Positions 37,739 through 45,674 of a stretch of DNA of 64,000 bases are shown here, piece after piece (within the stretch, counting starts at the first letter, position 1; each line of letters opens with the position of its first letter). Source of the stretch: an uncultured Clostridium sp. (lineage in GTDB: Bacteria > Bacillota > Clostridia > TANB77 > CAG-508); NCBI GenBank assembly GCA_947569365.1, contig CANOSM010000003.1, forward strand, positions 62,001 to 126,000, given 5' to 3'. The notes under the pieces were generated by a model that saw only the letters and a list, made by a program, of their open reading frames with translations, was not told the DNA's origin and ran no database searches. The position numbers and the translations under genes are program-made.

Positions 37739-37979
37739 TAGAGTACAAACGAAAATGTGAACAAGACATAGATAAGATAAAAGAAATTATTATAAACTTT
37801 TATAATAATAATAAAAAGAAAGAGGAAATTATAAATGGAAACAAGTATGAATAGAAAATTTTAAAACACATAAGAATATACCTGAATTAGATAGAGATAT
37901 CATGACAGAATTAATTGATTACATATACGTTTATAAAAATAAATCAAATATCTTTGAAAAAAATAAAAGAGAAGAATAA
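37739..37979 (+). pseudogene. Decayed C-terminal fragment of a serine recombinase
   Basis: Translations LEYKRKCEQDIDKIKE and, in another frame, PELDRDIMTELIDYIYVY correspond to LEYKYKYECDIEKLNK and VELSRDIMIELIDCIYI in the intact recombinase at 43660. A stop codon and a frameshift separate them. No N-terminal catalytic domain is present. It lies 0.9 kb inside the left end, where an element's own integrase is often located. The region 37630-38157 holds no intact gene. Confidence 0.75.
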
Positions 37980-38103
37980 TTGTAGTGAAAAAATAGAAAA
38001 AAAAGAAGATACTTTAGTAAGTTTAATAACATGTTTTGGAATTATCTATAAATCAACAGTTATGAGAACTGGAGAACATAAAATTGTTTAAAAAAATAAA
38101 TAA

Positions 38104-38150
38104 AAGAGGAGAAATTATTTATAAACTTCCTCCTCTAAGATTTTTTTTAC
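38104..38150 (+). terminator. Terminator-like hairpin
   Basis: AGAGGAG / CTCCTCT with a T run on the plus strand lies between the recombinase remnant and the end of the MYG1-like gene. Confidence 0.5.
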
Positions 38151-38157
38151 ATCAACT

Positions 38158-39102
38158 TTATTTCATAGCCAGTATGCACATTTGTATGATTTCTTCCTTG
38201 GTTTCCGCCTTTGCAAAGAATAGTAATCTATGGCAACCTAAAGCACCTTTAATACCAGATATATCTGGCAGAAGCTCTGTTTGACCTGCCCATTTCTGCG
38301 GAAAAGGAGCAATTTGATCAAACTTTTCCTCCAATGATGGAGGTACGCATTGCGCAGCCCAGCCACCTGCTGGATATGGGAATATTACAAAAGCGACATA
38401 TAAATCATATTTATTGATATTACAAATAGCCTTTAACCATGGGAAAGTTTGTGAAGGTATTTCTAAAATATAATCAGATACATTCTTAACTCGCTCTCTA
38501 AGTACTTTTTCAGCATATGTTTCTGATATTATCTGTTGAATTTTTTGTTCCAGTACATTTAGCGTAATATTTAAAGCCTTGCTAAACTGCTTTTCGAAAT
38601 CAGGCTTATTTTCATACCAAGCTGGAAGATATGATGATATAAAGCTAATATCATGTGTTCCTAAGTCTATACCATTATCTTTAGCATCGATATACTGAAC
38701 AATTTCTTTATCAATAGTTTCCACTATAGTAGAGCAAGATTCAGATAGTTCTTTTAACAAATTAGATTTTTCCAGAAACTTTTGAATAACTTGTTCTCCA
38801 AATACCTGCCATATCAGACCAGCACTTGCATAAGTTATACCATTAGACCTTTTTTTATCAAAGCCTGGCATATGGTGGTCAAACTTTCCACCGCCAATGT
38901 CAACTACGATATCACATTTATTTAATATGTCTATATCCCTACTTCTTACTATTATGATTTTTTCATTTGAATGTAACATGCAAAGGAAAGCAACTGCACT
39001 TGTATCATCCTCATGAAAGAATCCATCATGTACACCTATAACAAAGTAACTCCGTCCTGAGGCTGGAGTTGATGGTATAGATGTTAAAACATTAATATCC
39101 AT
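38158..39102 (-). CDS. MYG1/UPF0160-like metal-dependent hydrolase
   Basis: The 314-residue protein reads VIGVHDGFFHEDDTSAVAFL, then DIVVDIGGGKFDHHMPG with the DHH-type metal motif, and later AKDNGIDLG. These match the MYG1 (UPF0160) family, related to DHH phosphoesterases and exonucleases. Its base composition is clearly less A/T-rich than the surroundings, so it was probably acquired recently. Codon 17 is CGG (39054-39052), read without a frameshift in this frame. AAGGAGG precedes the ATG. It is oriented against most of the element. Confidence 0.8.
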   Translation of the reverse strand: MDINVLTSIPSTPASGRSYFVIGVHDGFFHEDDTSAVAFLCMLHSNEKIIIVRSRDIDILNKCDIVVDIGGGKFDHHMPGFDKKRSNGITYASAGLIWQVFGEQVIQKFLEKSNLLKELSESCSTIVETIDKEIVQYIDAKDNGIDLGTHDISFISSYLPAWYENKPDFEKQFSKALNITLNVLEQKIQQIISETYAEKVLRERVKNVSDYILEIPSQTFPWLKAICNINKYDLYVAFVIFPYPAGGWAAQCVPPSLEEKFDQIAPFPQKWAGQTELLPDISGIKGALGCHRLLFFAKAETKEEIIQMCILAMK

Positions 39103-39280
39103 ATAAAAACCTCCTTAATTTTATTTTATAGATATAAATTATAGCATAAAACTTTACATAATACAATATTCTTATATACTATTAGTTTAATATATATAAA
39201 ATCGAATATATTAGGATAAAGGATTATGTTGAATTATTATAAAATCTATAGTAAAATGTCGGTGTAAAGGAGTGATATGT

Positions 39281-39883
39281 ATAAAAAGATATAAACAAAA
39301 TGAAATAGATGAATTAGCAGAGATACTTAAAAGAGATGGTGTAATTAGTGTTCCTACTGATACAGTATATGGTATATGTGCACGTATTAATTCAATAAAG
39401 GCACATGATAAACTGATAATAACGAAAAATCGTCCTTCTAATAAATTATTTCCTGTTATGTGTGCAGATGAAGAACAGATAAAAAGTATTGCTATTGTAG
39501 ATGAGAGAGTAGAAAAATTAATTCATGCTTTTATGCCAGGTCCTATTACTTTAATTTTAGCAAAAAAACGAGAAGTACCAGAATATGTTAACAATGGAGG
39601 AGTAACAATTGCTGTAAGAATGGCAACCTCAAAAGTTTTAGAAGAGCTAATTAGAAAAGTTGGAACCCCAATTTTTATGACTAGTGCTAATCAAAGTGGA
39701 GAATCGATTTGTAGTACTTTAGATGAAATAGAAAACGCATGTCCAACTTTAGATGGAATGATGGAAGGGAATGTGTCATTTGGTAAAGCAAGTACAGTAA
39801 TAGATTGTACTTCAGATAAAGTGAGGATTTTAAGAGAAGGACCAATTTCAATGCAACAGATTATAGAAGTACTTGAAAATTAA
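39281..39883 (+). CDS. Sua5/YciO/YrdC-family threonylcarbamoyl-AMP synthase-like protein
   Basis: The motifs GVISVPTDTVYGICARI, KNRPSNKLFPVM, PGPITLIL, VAIRMA-like TIAVRMATS, PIFMTSANQSGE and STVIDC are those of the TsaC/Sua5 family. These enzymes make threonylcarbamoyl-AMP for tRNA t6A. The C-terminal Sua5 extension is missing, so it is TsaC-sized. The start is unclear: AAGGAG (39267-39272) is not followed in frame by ATG, GTG or TTG; GTG 39272 overlaps the site and ATA 39281 is at the right distance. It is likely a cargo copy beside a chromosomal one. Confidence 0.82.
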   Translation: MKRYKQNEIDELAEILKRDGVISVPTDTVYGICARINSIKAHDKLIITKNRPSNKLFPVMCADEEQIKSIAIVDERVEKLIHAFMPGPITLILAKKREVPEYVNNGGVTIAVRMATSKVLEELIRKVGTPIFMTSANQSGESICSTLDEIENACPTLDGMMEGNVSFGKASTVIDCTSDKVRILREGPISMQQIIEVLEN

Positions 39884-39922
39884 TTTAAAAAATAAAACTG
39901 AAATAGTCAAAGGAGATAGATT

Positions 39923-41095
39923 ATGGAATGTAAGGAACATAAGCATATATTGGAAAATGACATAATAGAAATATTTAAAAGTTACTATGATTCTTCAGAA
40001 GAGTTAGCAAAGAAGAACCAAGAGGCTAGAGTGTTTACAGATCATAAAAATGCACATATTAAGATGGTATTAAGTAAAACTAGAGATGTAATTAAAGCTA
40101 TTCAACAATATATTAAATTAGGCATAAATGAATCTAAAACAGATAAGATACCTTTTTCAGATAATATAAAATCAGAAGTAATAATAGCAATTGCTTTATT
40201 ACATGATATTGGATTAAGTGGTATCGGTTATACTTTTGTAATAAATAAGGATGGATTTTATGAAAAAGATGAAGAAGATTATTATAAACTTCAAAGTATA
40301 GATTGTAATAATTATTCTCAAGTACGTATCAATCATGGTTTAAATTCTGCTATAAATATTTTTAAAAATCGTGAAAATTTAAAAAAGTTAGGTTATTCAG
40401 ATATGGAAATTGATGAAATTGGAGTAGTATGCATGGCTCATTTCATTTCTACTTCTGGATTAAAGGATGTAAATAGTAAAATTGATTGGAAGGAATGCTT
40501 TGATAGAATTGATTCTGCAATAAATACTTATAATAATGATCATAGCGATTTTGCAATATCATTTAATAGAAATATGTTAGAAAATGATAAGTATTTAAGC
40601 ATACTTGCAACTGAAGCATTTGCAATTCGTTTAGGAGATGTTAGTAGAGACTCAGGACCAAATATGGAGTCACAATCTGGAGAAATAATAAATATAGACA
40701 GAAAAAGTTTAAATAATGAAGGTGGAAGTGTAGATTCGGAAATTGAGAAAGCAGTTATAACTATTGGCTCTAATAATGATTCAATTATTTTTCAGAAATC
40801 TAGACAAGTTCATGTAGGAGAGCAGAATATTATTAATAATGAAATATTTATTAATAATGATGGCATTTTAACACATAAAATTACTATAGAGAATGGAAAT
40901 TCTGCTCCAAAATGTACACAAGTTGCTATATATGACCATATGAGAGTTTTAGCAAGTGCACCTCAAGAAAAGTTTATTGTCCAAATTGCCTTTAATAAAA
41001 GTTGTACAGAATATGCAAAATCTTCTTATGAGGAATTTCGATCAGAAAGTATGACTAAATATCATAATATTGTTGTAGCTCTTCCATGGGATTGA
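39923..41095 (+). CDS. HD-domain protein, unknown substrate
   Basis: The 390-residue protein has an HD-type metal-site pattern: His in RVFTDHKNAHI, then IALLHDIGLSG, a His in RINHGLNSA and MAHFIST. It could be a phosphohydrolase acting on nucleotides or a cyclic dinucleotide. The C-terminal 130 residues form another, unrecognised domain. An AAAGGAGA site precedes ATG 39923. It sits between the Sua5-like gene and CRISPR array B. Confidence 0.7.
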   Translation: MECKEHKHILENDIIEIFKSYYDSSEELAKKNQEARVFTDHKNAHIKMVLSKTRDVIKAIQQYIKLGINESKTDKIPFSDNIKSEVIIAIALLHDIGLSGIGYTFVINKDGFYEKDEEDYYKLQSIDCNNYSQVRINHGLNSAINIFKNRENLKKLGYSDMEIDEIGVVCMAHFISTSGLKDVNSKIDWKECFDRIDSAINTYNNDHSDFAISFNRNMLENDKYLSILATEAFAIRLGDVSRDSGPNMESQSGEIINIDRKSLNNEGGSVDSEIEKAVITIGSNNDSIIFQKSRQVHVGEQNIINNEIFINNDGILTHKITIENGNSAPKCTQVAIYDHMRVLASAPQEKFIVQIAFNKSCTEYAKSSYEEFRSESMTKYHNIVVALPWD

Positions 41096-41183
41096 AATAT
41101 AAATGTAAAAAGTAATGGTAAATAAAAATATACTCAAAGAATTAAAAAACTTATTTCAATCTGATATAATTAAGATAAATTTT

Positions 41184-41358
41184 CTGTCGATGTCCATTAA
41201 GGTAAAATTATAGGGGGATCGACAGATGCAATTTTCATTGATATATAAGACTTTTTAAAAAATATGAATATAATAAGACGTATTTTTGTGATATAATATA
41301 ATAGGTCGACAGATTTGAGAATTTAAACATGCATATATCAATGTTTTTTTATATACCT
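41184..41358 (+). promoter_or_regulatory. Leader of array B
   Basis: The boxes are CTGTCGAT (41184-41191), ATCGACAG (41218-41225) and GTCGACAG (41305-41312). The first two are an inverted pair 26 bases apart, as in the other leaders. Confidence 0.85.
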
Positions 41359-41916
41359 GTAGTTATTTAAATATATTAGAATGTAAAGTTTACTACTACT
41401 ACTTTTTTATCTTTCTTTAATGCTGTAGTTATTTAAATATATTAGAATGTAAAGGTACGTGAATCAATATTTTTTTCCAAAGCAGCTATAGTAGTTATTT
41501 AAATATATTAGAATGTAAAGGCTGTTTACTTGAAGCTCCCGCATCTGTTGACAACCTGTAGTTATTTAAATATATTAGAATGTAAAGTTCTTTTTGTTGC
41601 AATTACTTGTACATAATCTATATTCGTAGTTATTTAAATATATTAGAATGTAAAGATTGGAGAAAATATGTTTTGGGATATTGCAGAAAGTAGTTATTTA
41701 AATATATTAGAATGTAAAGAAGTTTTGTGCAATGTTGAGTGTAAGGAGGTTTTTTAGTAGTTATTTAAATATATTAGAATGTAAAGTATTTTCAAGAATA
41801 TTAATTTGTAAATTTTGTGCTTGTAGTTATTTAAATATATTAGAATGTAAAGCTTATCATAAGTATTGATTTTTCATTTTCTAACAGTAGTTATTTAAAT
41901 ATATTAGAATATAAAT
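41359..41916 (+). CRISPR. CRISPR array B, 9 repeats and 8 spacers
   Basis: The 30-base repeats begin GTAGTTATTTAAATATATTA and end GAATGTAAAG. They start at 41359, 41425, 41491, 41558, 41626, 41690, 41757, 41823 and 41887. The last copy is degenerate (GAATATAAAT), which marks the leader-distal end. Spacers are 34-38 bases and all differ. The leader lies on the left. The array sits on the spoVD element about 5 kb before the cas operon. Confidence 0.98.
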
Positions 41917-42020
41917 TATACATTTAAAGTCGATTTGCTAGACTTCCAACATATAGTTGCATGTATAAACTAGAGTATATAGATTAAATTAAGTTTTAGT
42001 AGATCTATATACTCTAAAAA

Positions 42021-42471
42021 TTATTTTTCAATTTTGCCACATGCAATCTTTGTTCCAGAATTACCACTTGGTTGAGTAGTAAAGTCATCTGGAGAATCAT
42101 GAATAATAATAACTTTACCTAAAATATCTTTAATTTTAAATTTATTTATTAAAACACTCATATATGCATAACCATTATTTTCAATTAATGGAGGTAAATC
42201 TCCAATATGGAAAGGATGAGGACAATTTGTAGGATTTAAATGTGATTTAGCATTAGCAAATTCATCATCTGAGTTTCCACTGCAAGAAGTACCCTCATGA
42301 ATATGGAAGCCAAAGAAGTTTCCGTTTGCAATGATTCTTTGATTGTGGCAAGTTATTTATTTTAGCAGTTAATAATATTCCATTTGAAACTTCTTTAAAA
42401 GTAACTAAACCATCTATCTTTGGAAACTTTTTTCTTCCTTTTATATGAGCTTTAGCTTTATTAAAAAACAT
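42021..42471 (-). CDS. sodC: Cu/Zn superoxide dismutase-like protein, with +1 frameshift at CGG
   Basis: ATG 42471 (GGGAG upstream) starts MFFNKAKAHIKGRK and runs to NHCK, then CGG (42324-42322); the 0 frame stops soon after. Skipping the C gives CKGNFFGFHIHEGTSC, with two copper-ligand His. NCPHPFHIGDLPP (bridging His) and IIHDSPDDFTTQPSGNSGTKIACG follow. The joined protein has 149 residues, as usual for this family. No signal peptide is seen, so it may be cytoplasmic. A 13-bp inverted repeat (AGAGTATATAGAT / ATCTATATACTCT, about 41973-42016) follows the stop. This gene is on the element, so the CGG effect is not confined to host genes. Confidence 0.9.
42322..42324 (-). other. CGG frameshift site 5 (sodC)
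   Basis: AAA CGG AAA becomes AAA GGA AAC on skipping one C, restoring GNFFGFHIHEG. Confidence 0.9.
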
Positions 42472-42631
42472 ATAGTTCACTCCCAATTATTACTTATATT
42501 AATATAATATGTTGAAAAATCATAGAAAGTTAATAAAATAATATATATAAGTCGATAAAAAATTTATTGTAAAGTTTATAAAAATATTATATTATCTATT
42601 TATTAAAAAATATATAATAGGAGGGTAGTAG

Positions 42632-43288
42632 ATGTTTGAGAATTTAAGTAAAGAAGAAAAGGAAAATAAATTTCAAGAATTAATTATTTTTGCAGAGAAA
42701 ATAAGAAATAATTCTTTAAGAAATGCTTGTATAAATATCTTAAAAGATTATAAAGATAAGTTATTTGTCAGAGGAGCAGGACATGATGGAATTGAAAATA
42801 TAAAATGCAATAGAACACATCAATGTTTTGATGGAGGATTATTAGATCATATATTAAATGTCACTAAAAATTCATATAATATTGGTTTAGTATATAAAGA
42901 AAATGTAGATATGGATTTAATAATTTTTGGAGCAATTTTACATGATATAGGAAAAGTCAAAATATTTGATGAATGGAATGAAAAAGAAGATATAAAGTCA
43001 AACTTAAATTATTCATATCTACTAGTTGACCATATTTATATTGGTGAAAGAATAATAGAAGAATATTTAGACAAAGAAGAAATATCAGAAGAATTAAAAT
43101 ATCAAGCACTTCATATCATTGCAACACATATGGATACAATGGATAAGCATATGGCAGAAGCATACATTGTTAGTTATGCAGATTCTATTGATGCAGATAT
43201 AGAAAATATCATAAGTTATCCAAGAAATAATATGAATCCTATTTTAAAAAGATATATGTATAAAAGTGAAAATAATATTGATAAATAA
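42632..43288 (+). CDS. HD-domain protein, YhaM-like
   Basis: The 218-residue protein has HQCFDGGLLDHILNV, GAILHDIGKVKIF, a His in LLVDHIYIGE and IIATHMDTMD. This is the HD layout of the YhaM 3'-5' exoribonuclease, but without the N-terminal OB domain. A nuclease or phosphohydrolase is likely. The AGGAGGG ribosome binding site is good and a terminator follows. Confidence 0.78.
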   Translation: MFENLSKEEKENKFQELIIFAEKIRNNSLRNACINILKDYKDKLFVRGAGHDGIENIKCNRTHQCFDGGLLDHILNVTKNSYNIGLVYKENVDMDLIIFGAILHDIGKVKIFDEWNEKEDIKSNLNYSYLLVDHIYIGERIIEEYLDKEEISEELKYQALHIIATHMDTMDKHMAEAYIVSYADSIDADIENIISYPRNNMNPILKRYMYKSENNIDK

Positions 43289-43303
43289 AAATATAATATT
43301 TAT

Positions 43304-43344
43304 AAAGCTAGAAGTTAGTGGAGAGCTAATTTCTAGCTTTTTTA
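43304..43344 (+). terminator. Intrinsic terminator
   Basis: The stem AAAGCTAGAA.TTAG / CTAA.TTCTAGCTTT is followed by a T run. Confidence 0.85.
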
Positions 43345-43458
43345 TACTTGTAATTAATATATGTTAAGATAACATTTTAAAAACTTATATATTATATGGA
43401 CAAATTAGTAATAAAATTTTCTTTATTTAATAAACTTAAAAAAGGAAGGAAGATAATA

Positions 43459-43620
43459 TTGAAAGAAAATAAGAAAATTATAGAATATTTACTAAATACA
43501 GAAAATCCATATAAATTACATATAGATTATACTAATATAGAAATACAATATTCAGAGAATAGTAAAACATTCGAAGAATGTATCAAAAATATCTTAAAAA
43601 GAAGAAATAAAGAAGTCTAG
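43459..43620 (+). CDS. Small protein upstream of the recombinase (candidate directionality factor)
   Basis: TTG 43459 follows GGAAGGAAG; ATG 43396 is in frame but lacks such a site. The product is 53 residues from TTG (74 from ATG), basic at both ends (LKRRNKEV), without a membrane segment. No family was recognised. It lies 39 bases before the large serine recombinase and is co-directional with it. Recombination directionality factors of serine integrases are small, poorly conserved and often encoded near the integrase, so that role is an inference from place alone. Confidence 0.55.
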   Translation: MKENKKIIEYLLNTENPYKLHIDYTNIEIQYSENSKTFEECIKNILKRRNKEV

Positions 43621-43659
43621 TAATACAAAAAAGTAAAAAAATGGAGGAAAATTAATCTG

Positions 43660-45327
43660 ATGGCAGGAAGAAATTCAAAATATTCTTCTATAGATAAAAA
43701 TACGAAAAATAAGATTTTATGGTCAGTTGCATTATATATAAGACTTTCTCAAGAAGATGAAGATAATGGAAAAGAAAAACAAGAAAGTAATAGTGTAACA
43801 AGCCAAAAAACATTATTAAATGAATATGTAAAAGAATATGATGATTTAATAATATATGATACATATATAGATGATGGATTCACAGGAACAGACTTTAATA
43901 GACCAGCTTTTCAGAGATTATTAGAAGATATGAGAAATGGAGAAATTAATTGTGTTATCGTAAAAGATCTATCAAGACTTGGAAGAAACTATATAGAAGT
44001 AGGAAATTACATAGAGCAAGTATTTCCACTATTCAATATAAGATTTATTGCTATTAATGATATGGTAGATAGCTTTAAAAATCCATCAAGTACAAATACA
44101 ATATTAGTACCATTCAAAAATTTAATAAATGATGAATATTGTAGAGATACATCAATTAAAATTAGAACAGCACTAAATAGCAAAAAAAAGAGGGGAGAGT
44201 TTATAGGAGCCTTTCCATCATATGGATACATTAAAGATTCAAAAGATAAACATAAATTAATAATTGATAAAAGTGTTGCTAATATTGTAAGAAAAATCTT
44301 TGATTGGAATGTTAATGAAGGATTAGGAAAGATATCAATTTGTCATAGATTAAATGAACTTGGAATATTAAATCCTACTGGTCATAAGAAATTAGAACTA
44401 AGAGAAAATTATAATAATTGTGCAATAAAAGATAATACATATACTTGGACACCATCTACTATAAGAAATATTTTAAGTAATGAAATTTACATAGGAAATA
44501 CTATTCAGGGAAAAAGAAGAACTAAAAGTTATAAGATACATAAAGTAGAAAAAGTATCAAAAGATGAATGGATAAGAGTAGAAAACACACATGAAGCAAT
44601 TATTGACAAAGAAACATTTAGAAAAGCACAAATTTTATCTGTAAAAGATACTAAAGTATCTCAAACTACAAAAAAATTATCAATATGGGCAGGACTTCTA
44701 AAGTGTGCAGATTGCAAAAGAGCAATGAATAAAAAAACTAGTACAAATAAATTAGGAAAGAGTTATGAATATTATATTTGTAGTACATATAGAAAAAAAT
44801 CAAATAAGTTATGCACAAAACATACAATAAAAGTGGAAAACTTAACGAAAATAGTCCTAAAAGTTGTGAATTTTCATATAGATTTATTAGTCAATATAAA
44901 TAGAATTATAGAAGAAATACAAAAAACAGAATATACAAATACTGAAAGTGAAGATATTGAAAGAATTATTATATCTAAACAAAATGAAATAAATAAAATA
45001 TCAAATTTTAAAAGAAGATTATATGAAGACTGGAAAAATGATTATATAACAAAAAGTGAATATTTAGAATATAAATATAAATATGAATGTGATATAGAAA
45101 AATTAAATAAAAATATAGAAAGACTAAAAAATCAAAAGAAAAAATATGAAGTCAAAAACAATACACATAATGAATGGATAGAAAGAATTAAAAATGACAA
45201 AAAAATAGTAGAACTTTCAAGGGATATTATGATAGAACTAATTGATTGTATATATATTAAAGAAAATAATGATATAATAATAAAATTCAATTTTAAAGAT
45301 GAATTTAAGGAATATCTGAATTCGTAG
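43660..45327 (+). CDS. Large serine recombinase
   Basis: The 555-residue recombinase has the resolvase catalytic domain with its Ser in ESNSVTSQKTLL (residue 45 region). DDGFTGTDFNRPAFQRLL, VKDLSRLGRNY and the Arg residues follow. The recombinase domain continues from about 190, with a zinc ribbon (LKCADCKRAMNKK...YICSTYRKKSNKLCTKH) and a coiled-coil region near 430-500. Large serine recombinases join attP and attB, and with a directionality factor they reverse the reaction; SpoIVCA does this for the sigK skin element. This is the only intact recombinase in the element and the best candidate for joining the spoVD halves. Confidence 0.95.
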   Translation: MAGRNSKYSSIDKNTKNKILWSVALYIRLSQEDEDNGKEKQESNSVTSQKTLLNEYVKEYDDLIIYDTYIDDGFTGTDFNRPAFQRLLEDMRNGEINCVIVKDLSRLGRNYIEVGNYIEQVFPLFNIRFIAINDMVDSFKNPSSTNTILVPFKNLINDEYCRDTSIKIRTALNSKKKRGEFIGAFPSYGYIKDSKDKHKLIIDKSVANIVRKIFDWNVNEGLGKISICHRLNELGILNPTGHKKLELRENYNNCAIKDNTYTWTPSTIRNILSNEIYIGNTIQGKRRTKSYKIHKVEKVSKDEWIRVENTHEAIIDKETFRKAQILSVKDTKVSQTTKKLSIWAGLLKCADCKRAMNKKTSTNKLGKSYEYYICSTYRKKSNKLCTKHTIKVENLTKIVLKVVNFHIDLLVNINRIIEEIQKTEYTNTESEDIERIIISKQNEINKISNFKRRLYEDWKNDYITKSEYLEYKYKYECDIEKLNKNIERLKNQKKKYEVKNNTHNEWIERIKNDKKIVELSRDIMIELIDCIYIKENNDIIIKFNFKDEFKEYLNS

Positions 45328-45356
45328 AATATTAATATCAAAATGGAAAAAATAGA

Positions 45357-45385
45357 TTGACAAATATAACAAAATAGAGTATTTT
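45357..45385 (+). promoter_or_regulatory. Promoter of the aroF leader
   Basis: TTGACA (45357-45362) and TATTTT (45380-45385) are 17 bases apart. Confidence 0.55.
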
Positions 45386-45422
45386 ATTTTCATATAAATA
45401 TAAAAAATATAGGAGGTCTATT

Positions 45423-45521
45423 TTGAAAATTAGAAACAATTTTGCAAATTTTAATTTCTTTTTTAAAGCTTTAGTTTATTTTATTAACTATGGTTTATTT
45501 GCATATGAAAAATGTTTTTAA
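45423..45521 (+). CDS. Phe-rich leader peptide of the aroF attenuator
   Basis: Starting at TTG 45423, six bases behind AGGAGG, is a 32-residue peptide with 8 Phe and 3 Tyr, including NFNFFFKALVYF. It is followed by a strong terminator hairpin (45562-45599) and then by a DAHP synthase gene. This is the classic layout for ribosome-mediated attenuation. Shortage of charged tRNA-Phe would stall the ribosome in the Phe codons and favour an antiterminator fold. The peptide itself needs no function. Confidence 0.8.
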   Translation: MKIRNNFANFNFFFKALVYFINYGLFAYEKCF

Positions 45522-45561
45522 TGAATTAATATAGATATATACTATAAATAAAATAATGTTT

Positions 45562-45600
45562 AAAAATAGAATTCATTAAAAAATGACTTCTATTTTTTTA
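45562..45600 (+). terminator. Attenuator terminator ahead of aroF
   Basis: AAAAATAGAA.TCATT / AATGA.TTCTATTTTT with one mismatch and a T run is placed between the leader peptide and aroF. Confidence 0.85.
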
Positions 45601-45674
45601 TTTATAATAAGAGGAGATGATTTAAGTAAGTAAAGGTTTATAACCAAAAATAAATATAAAAGGAGAAAGTAAGT

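Noticed and set aside
42021-42471. sodC as a simple pseudogene
   Set aside because: The only defect is one C at CGG; everything after it is intact to the last motif, as in four other genes.
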